The translations under genes and the position numbers were made by a program. Positions 38,201-52,048 of a stretch of DNA of 64,000 nucleotides are shown here, one piece after another. How positions within the stretch are numbered: position 1 is the first letter of the stretch; every line of letters starts with the position of its first letter. Below the pieces are notes generated by a model. The model was given only the letters and a program-made list of their open reading frames with translations, had not been told where the DNA came from and made no database searches. The DNA is from Onchocerca volvulus (taxonomy: Eukaryota; Nematoda; Chromadorea; Rhabditida; Onchocercidae): assembly GCA_000499405.2 (NCBI GenBank), contig HG738139.1, forward strand, positions 5,852,616-5,916,615. Reading direction: 5' to 3'.

Positions 38201-41200
38201 CGAGAAGATATCAAAAGATTGCATGCGTTTATTCATTTCTCAAATTGTCATTTATAATATATTTCCGATTAGACTTTTATTGCAAGAAATGTGCAAATTA
38301 GTAAATTATTATCGCAAGATACTGCGACTGCATGCTACGGCTACGTTCATTTTGCACGCAATATTTAGACTGAAATAGATTCGAAATTGAAATGATTGAA
38401 ATTTTTGTAAGATAGTTGTTGGTCTTTTCGGATTCTTCCTTTAAAATCAGATATTTTATGCGTTAAAATATTTTGAGAGTTTTACTTGTTTCACTTGCAG
38501 AAAAAAGATTCTTTTAATACATATAAAATTAATAAGAAAAATAAGTGTTTCTTATAAGACTACCAAATATTTAATAATCTCATTTTATTGCATCCCTTTT
38601 AAAATCCAAGTTTGGTTTTAATTTTTGTGCAACGGTATTATATAGTTTATCAGCCCATTTTAATTAGACTAATTTTTTAAAAACAACTTCCAAAATGATT
38701 CTTATAATGTAAAAGGAATATCATTTCAAATGCATTTTGTCTTTAGCGTTAGCCTTTATAATAATTAAGTTAAAATTTCTACAATGTTAATGCAGAAAAG
38801 GTCATCATCGAAGATATTAATATCAATATGAAAGTGAACTTTGCTATCACAGCCACATTTAATTCAAAGAATGTCTACTGGCCTGATTATTTCTTACGGA
38901 CTGATCTGCTCGTGTAGTTATCATCCAGTTTATATCTCCAAAAGAGATGGTCACTGAAACTGCAAAATCGAATCGAATGACCACCGGAGACTGGTCAGTT
39001 TGTTTTGCAGTTGTGCTCATATTGCACATTACACTATCAACACTTTCTGAAAATTAACATTTCATTTCATTTCCTGTAATTTGTCCGTATTATAATTATT
39101 ATCTCATAACTATAAACGGTTTTGTTTCGTAATTTATTTGGTAGACGATTTTGAAAAAATCATTATTTCATGAAGGCAGATCAAATTTTAATTAATTAAT
39201 GGTTTTATGATTTTTGGCAAGTTGCAAAAATTTTAAAAATGAATGGTGATTTTATTCAAACCATTAATCAGTTAAAATCTGACTTGTTTTTGATCTATTT
39301 TCTTGCTTCATTTGAGAAATAGTAATGAATTGAGATTGGAGCAATTGGTAAAATAATAATGAACTGGAAAGTAATAATGAGTTTGAGTTTGCAAGTATTA
39401 GCAAAAGGAAGAAATAGTATGATATTTGTCATTTTCTCATATATAGCATGAAATTTTTCCTGATTGCTAACTTAAAATGCAATATTTCTTGCTCCCTTTG
39501 CTATAAATCGAACAGTTCTGACTAAATTCGCGATGGACTGTTGGCGATGCTGTTTGAAAATTATTCAAAACTTTTTGCACAATGTTCAATAAATATGACT
39601 TGATTGTGGCTTTTTTCTTTTTCAATACTCTTTGAATCAAACAAAGTGCGACGAGTAATGATAAAAATATTTCGAGAAAAGACGGAACAGCAGAAATAAT
39701 CGCTAACCTTCCCATCATTTTTCACTTTCTTTAAGCAGAATGAATATTTTCTTAGTTTCTATTATTCTAGCGAACCTTTTCTAATTCGCCAGTTCAATAT
39801 GTCGAATGAATTTAAATATCATTTTTTGGCATTTCTATGTTTTTACAAGTTTTTGTATACTTCTTTTCTCATACTTTCTTGAACATCTCTTTTTTTTCAA
39901 GTTTGAATAATTCGTAACAATTTTTCTTAAAGGATTTTATAGGAACTTCCGTTTCGAATTAACATAATTTATGACGTTTACGCATGAAACTCTTCCCAAT
40001 TACTTTTGGCCGAAAATTAGAAAAATTTCGTTGCTGTTCGATATAACTACATGATCAGTATATTCTCCGGAAGTGAAACTATCTTATCAGCTCATCTCGT
40101 TTTCGTCATTGCTCATTTTATAGAAATATATATCGTTTTATTCACGATATTGATAGATTTCCACTTTCAGTCTTTCTCTTTCTTATCGCATTCTTATCAC
40201 TTCTTCCCTTGTCTTATCAATTGATTAGATTTCTCCTTCAATTTGGAAGATATTACCGTTAGGAAGCTTTATTTTTCCAAATGCCTGAGAAAACAATAAT
40301 ATCAAGCAGATAATTGGTACTATTTCAGATTAATTTAATGATTGTAATATCCTAGACCTTCAGATACAGACTTTCGACAGTTACGAATGCAATGAACTCT
40401 TGTCCGACTCTTCTTTTATTCTCTCCTTTCATTTCGGAAAAATTAATGAGAAATGATGTTATTCCTTCTTTATCTTTTTTTTTAGTTCAAATCAAATTAA
40501 TCAAATTAATTTGATTTTACTTCCTCGCGATCGTGATATTCGATCATCCATTTGTGCTTAAATATTTGCATCGTTCTCATTCGATCATATTTTTTTATAG
40601 AAAAGCTATTTCTTAGTGCGAATTTATGGAATTATAAAAAGGGTTTTACACAGAATTGACTTTTACCTTCACGAAATAAAATTTAATAATTGATTATCCG
40701 GCTAAGATATCGTCAGTTGGTGCTAAATGAACCCTTTCTGAAGGTTGTTGTAAGTTCCATTGGTGTTTGCTGTCTGATTGAAATTCCAAAAATAGCAAAA
40801 ATAGCAGCAGTGCCAATATCCTTTGCATTCAGTGCAATTTTAAAAGTAATTTCAATTAAAAATTTGCTCAAAAATATAATTTAATTAGTTTTGTGTTAAA
40901 TATCATTATTCATTTATCACTATTTAGAAGTATTATCCTATTTCATTTTAAATATTTATTATAATCTAGTTACAAATTCATTACTGTCAACATCACATTA
41001 AGACTTTGAATCCAGTTCTGGTCGAAAAATAATTGTGATGATGGACTTTACATAAAGAAAAAATTCTGAAAATTCGAATTAATTTCTTACAAATGGAGTG
41101 AAGAGGGAGAATAATTTATGAAATGTCCATTAAGATGAAGGTGTGAAAGAGGTCATAAAATAGAATTTTTAGATTACATGACGAATAATTTCTGCATTAT

Positions 41201-43578
41201 AATTAGATGCCTGCATGCAGGTATCGCGCACAACTCTCCTCAGAACTCACTCATTGCAGTCGTTGTCCTCGTTTGTCATTATCATTTAGATTCTCGATGA
41301 TTAGAAAAAGGTTAACCAAAGTATTTCGTTGTTGACCTTTCTCTTCTCTCCATCCCCTTCAGTTCATCTCATTCATCAGCAAGCTTGACAAAAATGCTTT
41401 TCATTGGAACATTACCGGCACGAATGTAGTATGTTTTTTGCATATTATTTTACATATATCGTCTTTCATAATTTGATAAATTCGAGCAATGAATTAATTT
41501 TAACTAAATCTAAGAAATGATTATTGTTTGAAATTGATATTAGCAATAAATGATAATCATCTAATATTTTACTATAGTTCCAATCAAATTTTTCTCTTTT
41601 TGTTTTAAATTTTTGTAGAAATTATAGTATATTTTGATTCAAAAAATTTACATATGTCTCTTCAAAAGGACGAGAATTTCTCACTTCCTCTCGCATATTT
41701 GATCGTTTGTGTTTAAAAATTTAATGTTTGAACAGGCAAAAAAATTTTTACCATTCACCCTTTCTTCTTCCAAAAATGGGCATGAATTTTAAAAGGGCAC
41801 TTAATCGGTAAATTCAACCTTGGAAAGGCTCAGTTGAATACATCCCTCCCTTGCAAGACATCATTTTTTAAGCCTATCCGAGAGAGAGAGAGAGAGAAGT
41901 ATTGCAAACAAAATACATTCTATTATCATTATAAATTTTAATATTTCTGTTTTACTTCATACGAGAATCTCGGGATTATAGTATTACAGAAATGTGGAGA
42001 TTGAAATAAAAAAAATGAAGAGATATTCTTGGATCTTAGGGCGTCATCTTGTTTGTAAATAGTTCAACGATTTACTATCATCAAGAGATAACAAACAAGA
42101 CCACATTTTTCTAACCTTCAACTTTCGTTTCGAAGAAAAACGATTTTTAAGAAAACTGGTGTCTGGTGTCTTATTTAATCTATATCGGTTCAGCAAAAAA
42201 AAAAAAAAAAAAAAGTTAACATATTTACTAAATTCAAGGGAAAAATGTTTCCTGAAAATCAGGAAAAGGTAAATATAACTTAAAGTAAAACATGCTGTAC
42301 CTGGTGAAATGTTAATTAACATTGCTTGTCTTGGACTCTTTTGTCATCAGACATTGTTAATGCTTGAGTATTTCATCAATCGATGATGCAGAGAATTTGT
42401 TATTTAATTAGCTATTCCATAAAATAATTGTATAGCAATTGATTGTCTAGTAAATTAAGTTGAAGTAGCTGTAAGATTCTGAAGAACTGGTTCATTAATT
42501 TCATGGAATACTGAAAATAAAAGATTTTGGGGATTGCTTATTTGTCAGTTCTGTTTGGCTTAGCATCCTTTAATCTTACTTGTGGTCTTTCTTGTCTTTT
42601 TTAGATGTTTGTTTATAGTTATTTCAGATCAAAAGTGCACTGTTATTGATTGGTGGCTGAAAATAGCAAAAGATAGAAAATGTATATTTCTGGCTGGCTT
42701 CATGAAGTACCGTTATGATGAGATGTATTAAAGTTTTAAAAAAAAGTATTAAATATAAATTTCTTAAATAAGAGGAATGATTTTTTGTTCAATGACATTA
42801 GCGATATTAAAGAGAAGTTTGAAAGCTATGGATGTAGAATCATCAACGAAACGTATTAGCTAATTAAAATATTCTGTCCCTATATTCATTAAATCTTTAC
42901 AAATCATTTTAAAATGTTCGTCTTCCATTCGAAATCATTCCTTGTAAACATCTGGCAAGGAAGGTTAACTTCCTACATTGTCGACATCATTCTAACAACT
43001 TAGCTATTCTGTTTATTACTGCAAAATATATTTCATACGTTCTATATTGTGTAATTATCATCTAAGCAAAATGTGAACATGGCGTTGATAAATGCCAACT
43101 GATATGATATGCCGTAATGATTGGAGACAACATTTGTTGAGCAGGCCGAAACAGAGGAATTCAGCTATCAGCTATGAATTTTAATAAGTTGTATATTTCT
43201 TTAAGCTAGCTCATAATTATGATTAAATCCAATGATTAGCACTGATTCAGTATCTCTTAGAATTCAGTTTACTTCTTTTGTGTACTTTCATTATTTAAAT
43301 CTTCATCAATCTTCCCTCCTTCTCCTCTTTAAAATCGACTATCTCTCTATTCTATTGTTATTTTTAATATTTAAATTATCTTTTCATCTTTTCTTTTGAT
43401 CGCATATATTGAGAAGAACTATGATTCCAGCTTCCGGTCCTCCATTTTGAAAGCATCCACTCTCGACATACGATAGTTTCAGAATTTTGTCTTTCACTTC
43501 AGTTCATCACAACAAATGCTTATTTATTTAGTAAACAACTGACTTTGTTGCGATGCAACGAAATGCTCTCTCTTTATT

Positions 43579-43613
<35 letters not shown>

Positions 43614-46600
43614 GATGAATAACTCAAAGTGATGTTCAGCTCAAAATACGAGTATCGTAGAAAGAAAGAACTCAATGGAATGGAATATCTAATTAATTAT
43701 ATTCCTAAAAATATTCCAGCAGTGAAGATCAGCCTTGAAATTTGCTCCATCCTCTCCCTTTCATGTTTCACTCATGCAAGTGCAGTTTTTAAAAGTTATT
43801 TGGGTTTAAAATTTTTACCTCCAATTCTGTTCCATTATTTGATTCAAACCCAGCCCAGCTATTTGATTCGACCCATCAAGCATTGTGGCCTTAGGCTCCT
43901 TTGTCCATAATAGTTAATCTTGACTAATTCTGCCTTAGAAATATTATAGAAAAATGAGTGATATATGCAATTCGATGTATGTGTGTATGTCTACATACAT
44001 GCATGTGATGTATGTGAGTGTATGGAAGCGATCACAATATGCTGGACGTTTGTAGCCATCGTTTGGCGTCAACGATCGGAAGGAAGAAAGGAAGAAGTCG
44101 TGGAATGTTGTCGGATGAAATCGTAGACAATAACTAACGCCTCCTCGGAGGCAAATGATGGTGCATTGATTATTCTGTTTGAATTGAATCGGATGGGAAG
44201 TGTCTGAGAGAGGAAGACAATGAAGCTTAGTTAGAATCTATTCTAGAATCTGTCTTCGAATCATCAGTTTAGAATAAACTGCTTCAGTTGCACCGCTTGT
44301 AAGCATATCTGCTAACTACGACGAGCGATGTCACATTTCTTCTCATTCCCTCATATTCGGATGTCACACTCCGTTCCTATTGCAACTGTCACAATCAGCT
44401 AATAACTTCGCTTCATCCTGCGATATTTCTGAACAATGTTGAAATTCGCTGTTGGTCTATGGGCTATCGATTTGTATGGCTCAAGATATAGTGATGTGTC
44501 CAGATTCCGGTAAAGATTTCCTGTTTTTTTTCTGTTTCTTCGATCATTCGAAATGTTAATTAGATAAATTATGGGAAAATTAAGTTCGTCTTCGTTAAAA
44601 ATTAATTAAACTTAAAAGGAGTTTTCAGTGCAGCACTTACTTTCTTTTTGATGCAAGCAAGATGTATTATTGGCTAAAGTTTAATTTCGTGCTGAAATTT
44701 AACCAAGAACAAAATTTTTGGGAAAATCTTTGTTATATCAATCATCGCAAAAGTTGTTTAAAAAAAAGGAAAAACTCGTTTGTCGTTCTGGTGTACTATC
44801 GAAATTATAAAACTCGATCAATGTTATTAAATTCTCTCGATGGAGTTCAGAAAAACCGTACTCGAAATTCACTCAATAACGAGCAGAAATGCGAAAATTT
44901 GTATCACAGTTTCTCGTAGTTTTATTCATTTTCTATGAATTTTATTCATGTGAGAAAAAAATAAGATTCTCTTTTTCAAAATTTTCTGTCATTTTCAGTT
45001 TTCACCTAACTAATTAGACTTTTCTAAACGATGTTGAATTCTTTGGGTTTTGATATTTATTGGACGAAATTCTGGCATTAAAATATTCAAATGAGTTAAA
45101 TAAATTTGCGTATTCCTAATTTAGTCTGCATATTTATAATATCTTTTAATCTTGCTTTTAAAGGAAATAATTTTTAGTTACTTAATAAATGATACTGTAG
45201 GAAAAATGGTACTTTAGCAGATATTTTAGCTCAGTTTTTAATTCCTTCACAAATTTCATTAAGAATTTGTAGAAAGCAATATAAATTTGCATAGTTGGTG
45301 AAAATCTTGTTGTTTTCTGGAATGGCATGCATTCGATTGTCCAGATTGATAGGACTGATTAAAGAGGATGGATAAATAACCACTGATTTTTACCGCTATC
45401 TGAGCATCTTATCTTGTAACTTTTCTATGTTTTACCATTTGCTGGCAATATTATTTATCCATCTATTAATCACAACTTGATGTTTTGCGGAGAGATATCA
45501 GTAAATAATGCAGGAACAGTAGTTATTCGGGTATCCAAATAAGAATGCTAGATAACTATACGGACCAATAATTCTCATAAAAAATGAGAGATTGTTGTAG
45601 TATTCGTTATTAAAAATGATAAATTCTGATGAATGACCTGTTCTGATTCGACTGTTAATTAGTGATGCGGGAAAGACTATCAGAACTCTTTCATCATCAA
45701 GAGCAGCTCATTAATTATTTTGCCAGCCTGAAAACTTTGGATCAGCTGTTGAGCTTTTTTTCTGTTGCCGTCTCATTTTTTCATCAATCTCAGATTGAAA
45801 AATCCAGCAGTAAGTATAAATGTTATGGCTGGCACGAAATGATATACTTTGTGCCTTGGCGTACCCTGCACCGCTAAGCATGATTGAGCCTTGCATACAC
45901 ATAAACATTACTTTGTACTTGGCCAATATGAAGATTATATAATGCTGAGCAGATAAGTAGCAGTAACAGACAAAAAAGCTAAGAAAGCACGAAAGTGGAA
46001 TTTAAAGAATTTCAGCTCGTCTTTGCCAGATTTGATTTTCAAATTATAAAAATGTTATAAATGGTTGAACTTCTGAAGCATCTTTTTTATTTTTTCATTC
46101 TCTGAATAAAATAATATTGGAATTTTTATTACAATTCCTTGAAAACAAGAAATATTTATTCTTTTCCAATATCGAATAGTAGTAATAAAATCTGTACCAG
46201 TCTTCATCTTTTTTCTACTTATAATTGAAAGTTGATTTTAATTTTAGTTCTAATTTTAAGCATGTCTTGAGAACACTTCTTATTTAAAATTCACTGCTTT
46301 TTCTCTTTCTTCAAGATAGCGTTGAAAATAGTGACCATAATGATACAATGGACGAACCAAATAATCTCTTTGGTCCTGTAAAATTAAAAAAAGTATTGGT
46401 TTTATCATAATTTAACCATATTTTTTGTATCCTCTAGTGATTGTGGTATGGTAATTAGCGTCTCAGAAAATATTTCAAGTTCTTTTTCCAAATATATGAA
46501 GCAGTGCTATGATGATCATCAAAACCTCGCATATATTTGCACTAAGAAATGATTAATTTTGTCTTTGCTAAAAGTTTTTGAATTTTCATTTGAAAAATTA

Positions 46601-49600
46601 ATTCTGATAGTTTGATTGTTTTCAGTGAAAGTACTCCAAGTTCATCTGTATGTCGTGTATCTGGCACGCAGCGAGATTCTTCTACGCGTTTGCAAGAAGC
46701 AACGACATCTTCGAGAGTGATTGTTGCACCACCTGGTAGTTCAGCAACTTTGCAACCAAACAGCAAACATCGTGAGACTACATTTGGCATCGATGAAGAT
46801 TGCTGGCGATCCAGTGGTACTGCCAATATGCTTACGAATGGAAAGTCACAATTAGTTCGTTTTCTTTTCATCGATTTTAAATTTGAAGTAGATCAAAGTT
46901 TAAAGCAAATTACAGATTCTGAGAAATTCGTGGATCAATGTCGGAAATTTTATGTTAACCCAGTCAATCCAATGCATTGCTAATGACTTGTTTTTTATGC
47001 TCCACGAGTAGTTCACAATTTCCCTGAAAAGGCAATAGATAGAATTCTACAATCTTGAAATTTTTCGATAGTATTTGTCTCAGAAAGTTTCAGATCTATA
47101 TGTAGTGTATAAGTGCCTGAATGCTAAAAATATAAATTTATGTGTACCAGCGATAAATTGAGTGAAGAAAATATGAAAAGAGCGATGGTCATGTTGAAGA
47201 GGAAGAGATTATTTCGATTTCTAAATTGTCGAACTGCCATTCTTCTTTGAAATACACCGATCTGTACATGTCATGGCTTCTAGCACTTGTTCCTTTTTTG
47301 CACATCAATGTCGCCATATATCAAACGAATGTGATTCCGAACACTGATTTGAAGTAAATGATAGCATCACTGCGCCACTTCTTTCCCTGTAGATTGATTA
47401 GAAAGCAAAAAAAGAGCGAAAAGACATAACGGTATTAATTAAATTCACAGCAATCTCTAATTCTTCACAAATTTTTGTTATATTTGTTTTGCTTGATTTA
47501 GTAAAATAAGGAAGGATTGCAGATTTTGGAAATCAAATTGTATCTTTTATATTCATTTAGGAATTGAAAAAAAAAAAAAAAAAAATGTTATGGGATCAAA
47601 GAGTATTATAGGATCTTATTGTTATGGGATCACAGAGCAGTAATAAATTTCAATTTAATTTTTAGTCAATTTTTCGAGACCTATTATATTAAGCTAATGT
47701 GAATGAAAATGCACATTTTATGGCCTTGGCCTCAGAAATTTCTGGATAAGTTCGAATTCTTTCCCAGCAATTGCTTTACCTTTTTTGACTAATTATTGGT
47801 GAATATGTATGGCTCTATTTTTTCATCGAATAGTTGGTCGAAGAAAAAGACCAATTTCGATCAAAGTTTATGATTATTAGGCTAGTGGATCGTCCTCGAC
47901 CATAGCAACTTCCGCTGCGACAACCATTCATCGCCTCAGCGGTATTAATGGTCATCAAAGTGTGTGTCGCAAGAGCACTAATAGTACATCGAATGCATCT
48001 GTTTCAAACGGTTTTGCTAGCGGTTCAACCGTAAATCGCTTTGTTCCAAATGGTTCCATCGGTGGTTCACCGCTTCGTGGCCACTCACCTCGTACCGTAT
48101 CAAACAGTAAATTACAAAACGGTGGATCCCCACGATCATCTCTTGCTAGGTAAGTTCATGTACAATGTCCTTCTTTCATATAAACAAAGTTGATTGGTTT
48201 AATGTTGCATTACACAAAAGGACTTCAATTTGAAATGTATTTAGAAGAATAAAGAAGCAATCGTTACTCTTAAACGTTTACTTACTCCAATTAATTTGAT
48301 CATATTAGTTGAACAATTTTAATCGTTGTTATTGTTGCAACAAGATACATGTACAATAAGCAAATAACGATTCAAACTTTTAATGCAAATGATTTTCATT
48401 ATATCTTTTTTCTGCATATTTATTTCAGTTATTCATCGTATGGTTCAGTTGTAAACCAAACTAACGGGTACAGCCCGACATACATCAGACGATCACCTCG
48501 CCAGGTTAACTTTGCATTGCAAGTTTTTATCATAGAAGGCATTATCAATTATTAATTGAATTAATGAAATGCTAGTTTTAATGATATCTACTGCTTATCT
48601 CTAGTTATCCTCTATTTTTGATTGGAGCCATATTTTAGGTAAAGTTTAGTTGTTCTCTGTGAGAGGTGACAATGATTTATCGAGATATTCAAGAAGTTCT
48701 AAATTTATTTTTAAGCAAAAGCAGATTAAAATGTTAAAAAGTATAAATTGGCGGTAAATAAAAGATTTTGCTAAATATTTGATTAATTGAATTAGTTTAA
48801 AATTTTGGAACTGAAGAAATGAATTAATTTGTTTTCAGTCATCATCGCCGATCAGCGAGGACGGCTTAGTAGTAATTCGTATGCGAGCAGATGTCCAGGG
48901 CCGATATGGCTTCAACGTGAAAGGTGGTGCTGATCAGAATTATCCCGTTATTGTAAGTCGAGTTGCACCTGGCAGCTCTGCCGATAAGTGCAATCCTAGG
49001 CTAAATGAAGGTGATCAGGTGTGTTTATTAAAAGCTTGGACGATAATTCTATTAATTTCGATTTATTTTTGATATTGTACACCAAATGTTTTTATTTTCT
49101 ACAGAATTTTTCATGTAACATTCGAATGAATAATCCTATTAGATCAAGAAATTTATATATCAGAGTTTTTTTTTCGTTGCTCAACTTTTGAATTACAGGT
49201 TTTACTAATTAACGGTATGGATGTATCTTCGATGCCACACGAAAAAGTTGTTCGATTCATTCGTGCAACACGTGATTCACCCAACGGAGAATTGGTACTT
49301 ACAATCAGGCCTAATGGTAAGTTTTGTTAAATGATAAAACTCAAACATTCAGTTGAAGGAGCTAAATAGAAATCCACTTCTGTCTTGATATTACAGTTTA
49401 TCGATGCGGTGAAGATGTCGAAGAATCGGATGCACAACATTTACCTGAAGTATCTCATGTAGCTGATACAGTACCACGTTCTGATAAGCTGTCACAATCC
49501 CTTATCATGCTTAAGGAGTCCATTTCATCTGGAAAAATTATCACACAATTTGAGGTCGATCTGTTTTTATGCAAAAGGAACATCTTCTGTTTTTGTTGTT

Positions 49601-52048
49601 CAGTAAATTTTTACTTCGTGGGTCTTTTGGAATAGGAATAAGAAATTTTGGGAACCTGATACTTGGGCTATTCATAACTTCAAGAACTTGGCGAAAGTTT
49701 TAAAATTTAAATCAAATAAATTTGTAAACCAGAGATATGGAAAAAAATTCATACGTGATTCGTTGTTGACGAATTACATATGAATGTACTCATCGAATTT
49801 CAAATTTTGCTATGAAACAAAAGAAGTATTATTTGCTGAAAAGATTTGCTTATTGCAGCAGTTGTATCGGAAGAAGCCAGGTTTAACTATGGACGATTGT
49901 AAGATGTCGTTGAATGTTAATAAAAATCGTTATCGAGATGTGTGTCCCTATGATAGTACCCGTGTAAAGATAAGTGCACCTTCTGGTGACTATATCAATG
50001 CATCATTTGTCAACGTAAGCTATTTATCAACATTAATTTTGATTATAATTTGCTGTTACAGTCATATAATATTCTTTTTCTCATCATGTCTTTAGCTTTC
50101 GTTTCAAAAACTTTTTAATATAAAATTCAAAACAATAAATTGCATGAGAATGAAGTTGTAATCAATAATAGATGTAGTCCTTTGCTTGTACAAAAAGTTT
50201 GATAATCATTAGATGAAAATTCTTATCACTAGATAAAATGATAAGGATTTTCATTTTATGAAAATTTCGTCATTAAATCCGTATTATCAGATAAGGATTT
50301 ATGAAATTTATAAATTTCATAAAATTTTTGAATGATATGTATGGAAAAGCAATTTTCGTTTGCAACGGTTAGAACATAGTAATTGTAATACACAAAAAGA
50401 AATATTAATTGTACTAGTAAAATTAATTACATTTATTAATCACACTAATCATACAGTTAACTACATTTATCGAATATTGATAATGAATGATTGTAATACT
50501 TAATAATTATACGGTACTTCAGATGGAGATTCCATCTAGTGGTATTGTGAATCGATATATAGCAGCTCAGGGACCACTTGCACATACATCCGGTGATTTC
50601 TGGTACATGGTCTGGGAGCAGTTATGTACAACAATTGTAATGCTAACTACAACCATCGAACGAGGTCGTATCAAATGTCATCAATACTGGCCTAGACTTT
50701 ATGAAAAGCATGATTATGGCCAATTACAAATTTCCTGTCTTAGTGAACGAGAAACTGCCAACTGCATTTATCGTGAAATATCAATTGAAGATAAAATGGT
50801 AAGCAAATGTTTATTTGAGCATTATTAATAAATCTTCAGTCTAACTTACTGAGCTATTGAAAAGAAAAAAAAAAAATTTGAATGTTTTGGAACAGAAACT
50901 TTTTCAATTCGATCATTTCAAAAATTTGCAGACAAAAGAAGAGAGACGGGTAAGTCAAATGCAATATACGGCATGGCCTGATCATGGTGTGCCAGATGAT
51001 CCGAAACATTTTATCGAATTCGTCGATGAGGTCAGTTTCGAATTCTGCTCTATTAATCTGCTTATAAATGAGAATACATGCAGAAATTAGATGTTTGTCT
51101 CTTAAGATGTCATTTAACTTTTTTTTTTTTTTTTTTCATTTTCCGATCTGTTATTTGATATATTTCAAGTTTCAAAAAAGATGCACGAAATTCAGGTTCG
51201 ACGTGCACGTGCAGGTTCAGTAGATCCAATCGTTGTGCACTGCAGTGCAGGAATCGGACGAACAGGTGTGCTGATTCTGATGGAAACAGCTGCTTGTTTG
51301 GTGGAAGGTAATGAGCCGGTGTACCCATTAGATATTGTTAGGACAATGCGTGATCAACGGGCCATGCTCATCCAGACAGCGGTATCGTTTCTTTTCTTCT
51401 CATTTCAAATTCTCTTAGATTTTGAAGTGAAAAAATATTTTCTAATCAATGAATGATTATTTGATTATTAGCTAGAATAATCTGGATCATCTTAAGCAGA
51501 TGTCCAAAGTTCAAACATCAAATTAACTTAAGTAAAGTACTAATTTGTTTTCGTGATTTATCAAAGGAATATTTTAGGTTTGTAACAAATCTTACTTCAG
51601 AAAGTTAGAATAAATTATGTAGTGAAAATTAGTGTTTACAAAAATTCAGCTTCTTGATCCATCATCTACTTGGAGTAATAATCAACCGGTAGACAGTGTT
51701 TTTGATTCCATACAATTTAAGAGCTAAACTAACTTTATGTTTTAATGTTCATGATATATATACTTCAAAACACGAGTAAAAATTAGAGAAGTTTTCATTT
51801 AAATAGTGGAATCAAACATCTCCTACTTTAATATTTAGCAATATTCATGATTAATTTCTTTTTAATCAATAAAAAATTCATAATCAAATTAGGAATCTAT
51901 AAAATACCATATATTTTAATAACAAGTATCCAATTGATGAATAGTAAATGTTCAGGGTCAATATACATTTGTATGCGAATGCATTTTGCGAGCTTATCAT
52001 GATGGTCTAATCAAGCCGTTAGCGGAATATTGCATGCGATCTTCTTGA
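29261..52048 (+). CDS. ptp-1: FERM-PDZ protein tyrosine phosphatase (PTPN3/PTPN4 type, nematode PTP-1)
   Basis: Twenty-two exons join in phase to give about 1113 residues: 29261-29398, 30267-30386, 30538-30580, 30865-30940, 31144-31241, 31444-31652, 31893-32054, 32381-32541, 36273-36341, 36711-36821, 37599-37913, 46626-46854, 47881-48149, 48429-48504, 48839-49018, 49199-49316, 49397-49554, 49859-50014, 50523-50798, 50932-51030, 51196-51381, 51956-52048. Residues 1-335 are the FERM domain ([44 protein letters not shown]), followed by an FA segment ([20 protein letters not shown]) and a Ser-rich linker to about 692. The PDZ domain spans about 700-791 ([18 protein letters not shown]). The phosphatase has NKNRYRD, the WPD loop (WPDHGVPDD, acid near 1005) and the P-loop [10 protein letters not shown] with nucleophile Cys near 1037. 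It should dephosphorylate tyrosines of membrane-linked partners at the cortex. Joins around exons 11-12 use weak GTTCC and GTTCG donors, and extra linker exons may be missed in the 8.7-kb intron. Confidence 0.95.
32542..36272 (+). other. 3.7-kb intron 8 of ptp-1
   Basis: Separates the end of the FERM domain from the FA segment. It holds a CT-rich microsatellite (33033-33084) and poly-A/T tracts. I see no exon of another gene on either strand. Confidence 0.7.
33033..33084 (+). repeat. CT microsatellite in ptp-1 intron 8
   Basis: A polypyrimidine run made of CT dinucleotides with short TTTCCC and CACT interruptions. Confidence 0.85.
41880..41897 (+). repeat. GA microsatellite
   Basis: Nine GA units inside ptp-1 intron 11. 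Confidence 0.85.
43580..43610 (+). repeat. CT microsatellite ending in CAG
   Basis: A near-perfect CT run followed directly by AGTGATGAATAAC. A polypyrimidine tract plus AG resembles a strong acceptor, but no convincing exon follows. Confidence 0.8.

Larger units (their letters stand above)
37914..46625 (+). other. 8.7-kb intron 11 of ptp-1
   Basis: Lies in the Ser-rich linker region between FERM/FA and PDZ. It contains GA (41880-41897) and CT (43580-43610) microsatellites, a CCTGCATGCAGG palindrome (41210) and a less AT-rich island at about 43930-44460. No in-phase coding exon could be supported, though a cassette exon entering and leaving in phase 2 would be compatible with the model. Confidence 0.6.

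Noticed and set aside
43629..43910. 93-codon ORF after the CT repeat, preceded by a strong acceptor-like CTCTCTCAG
   Set aside because: No in-phase donor links it to PDZ or PTP exons and the product is unrecognised. The acceptor resemblance follows from the microsatellite.
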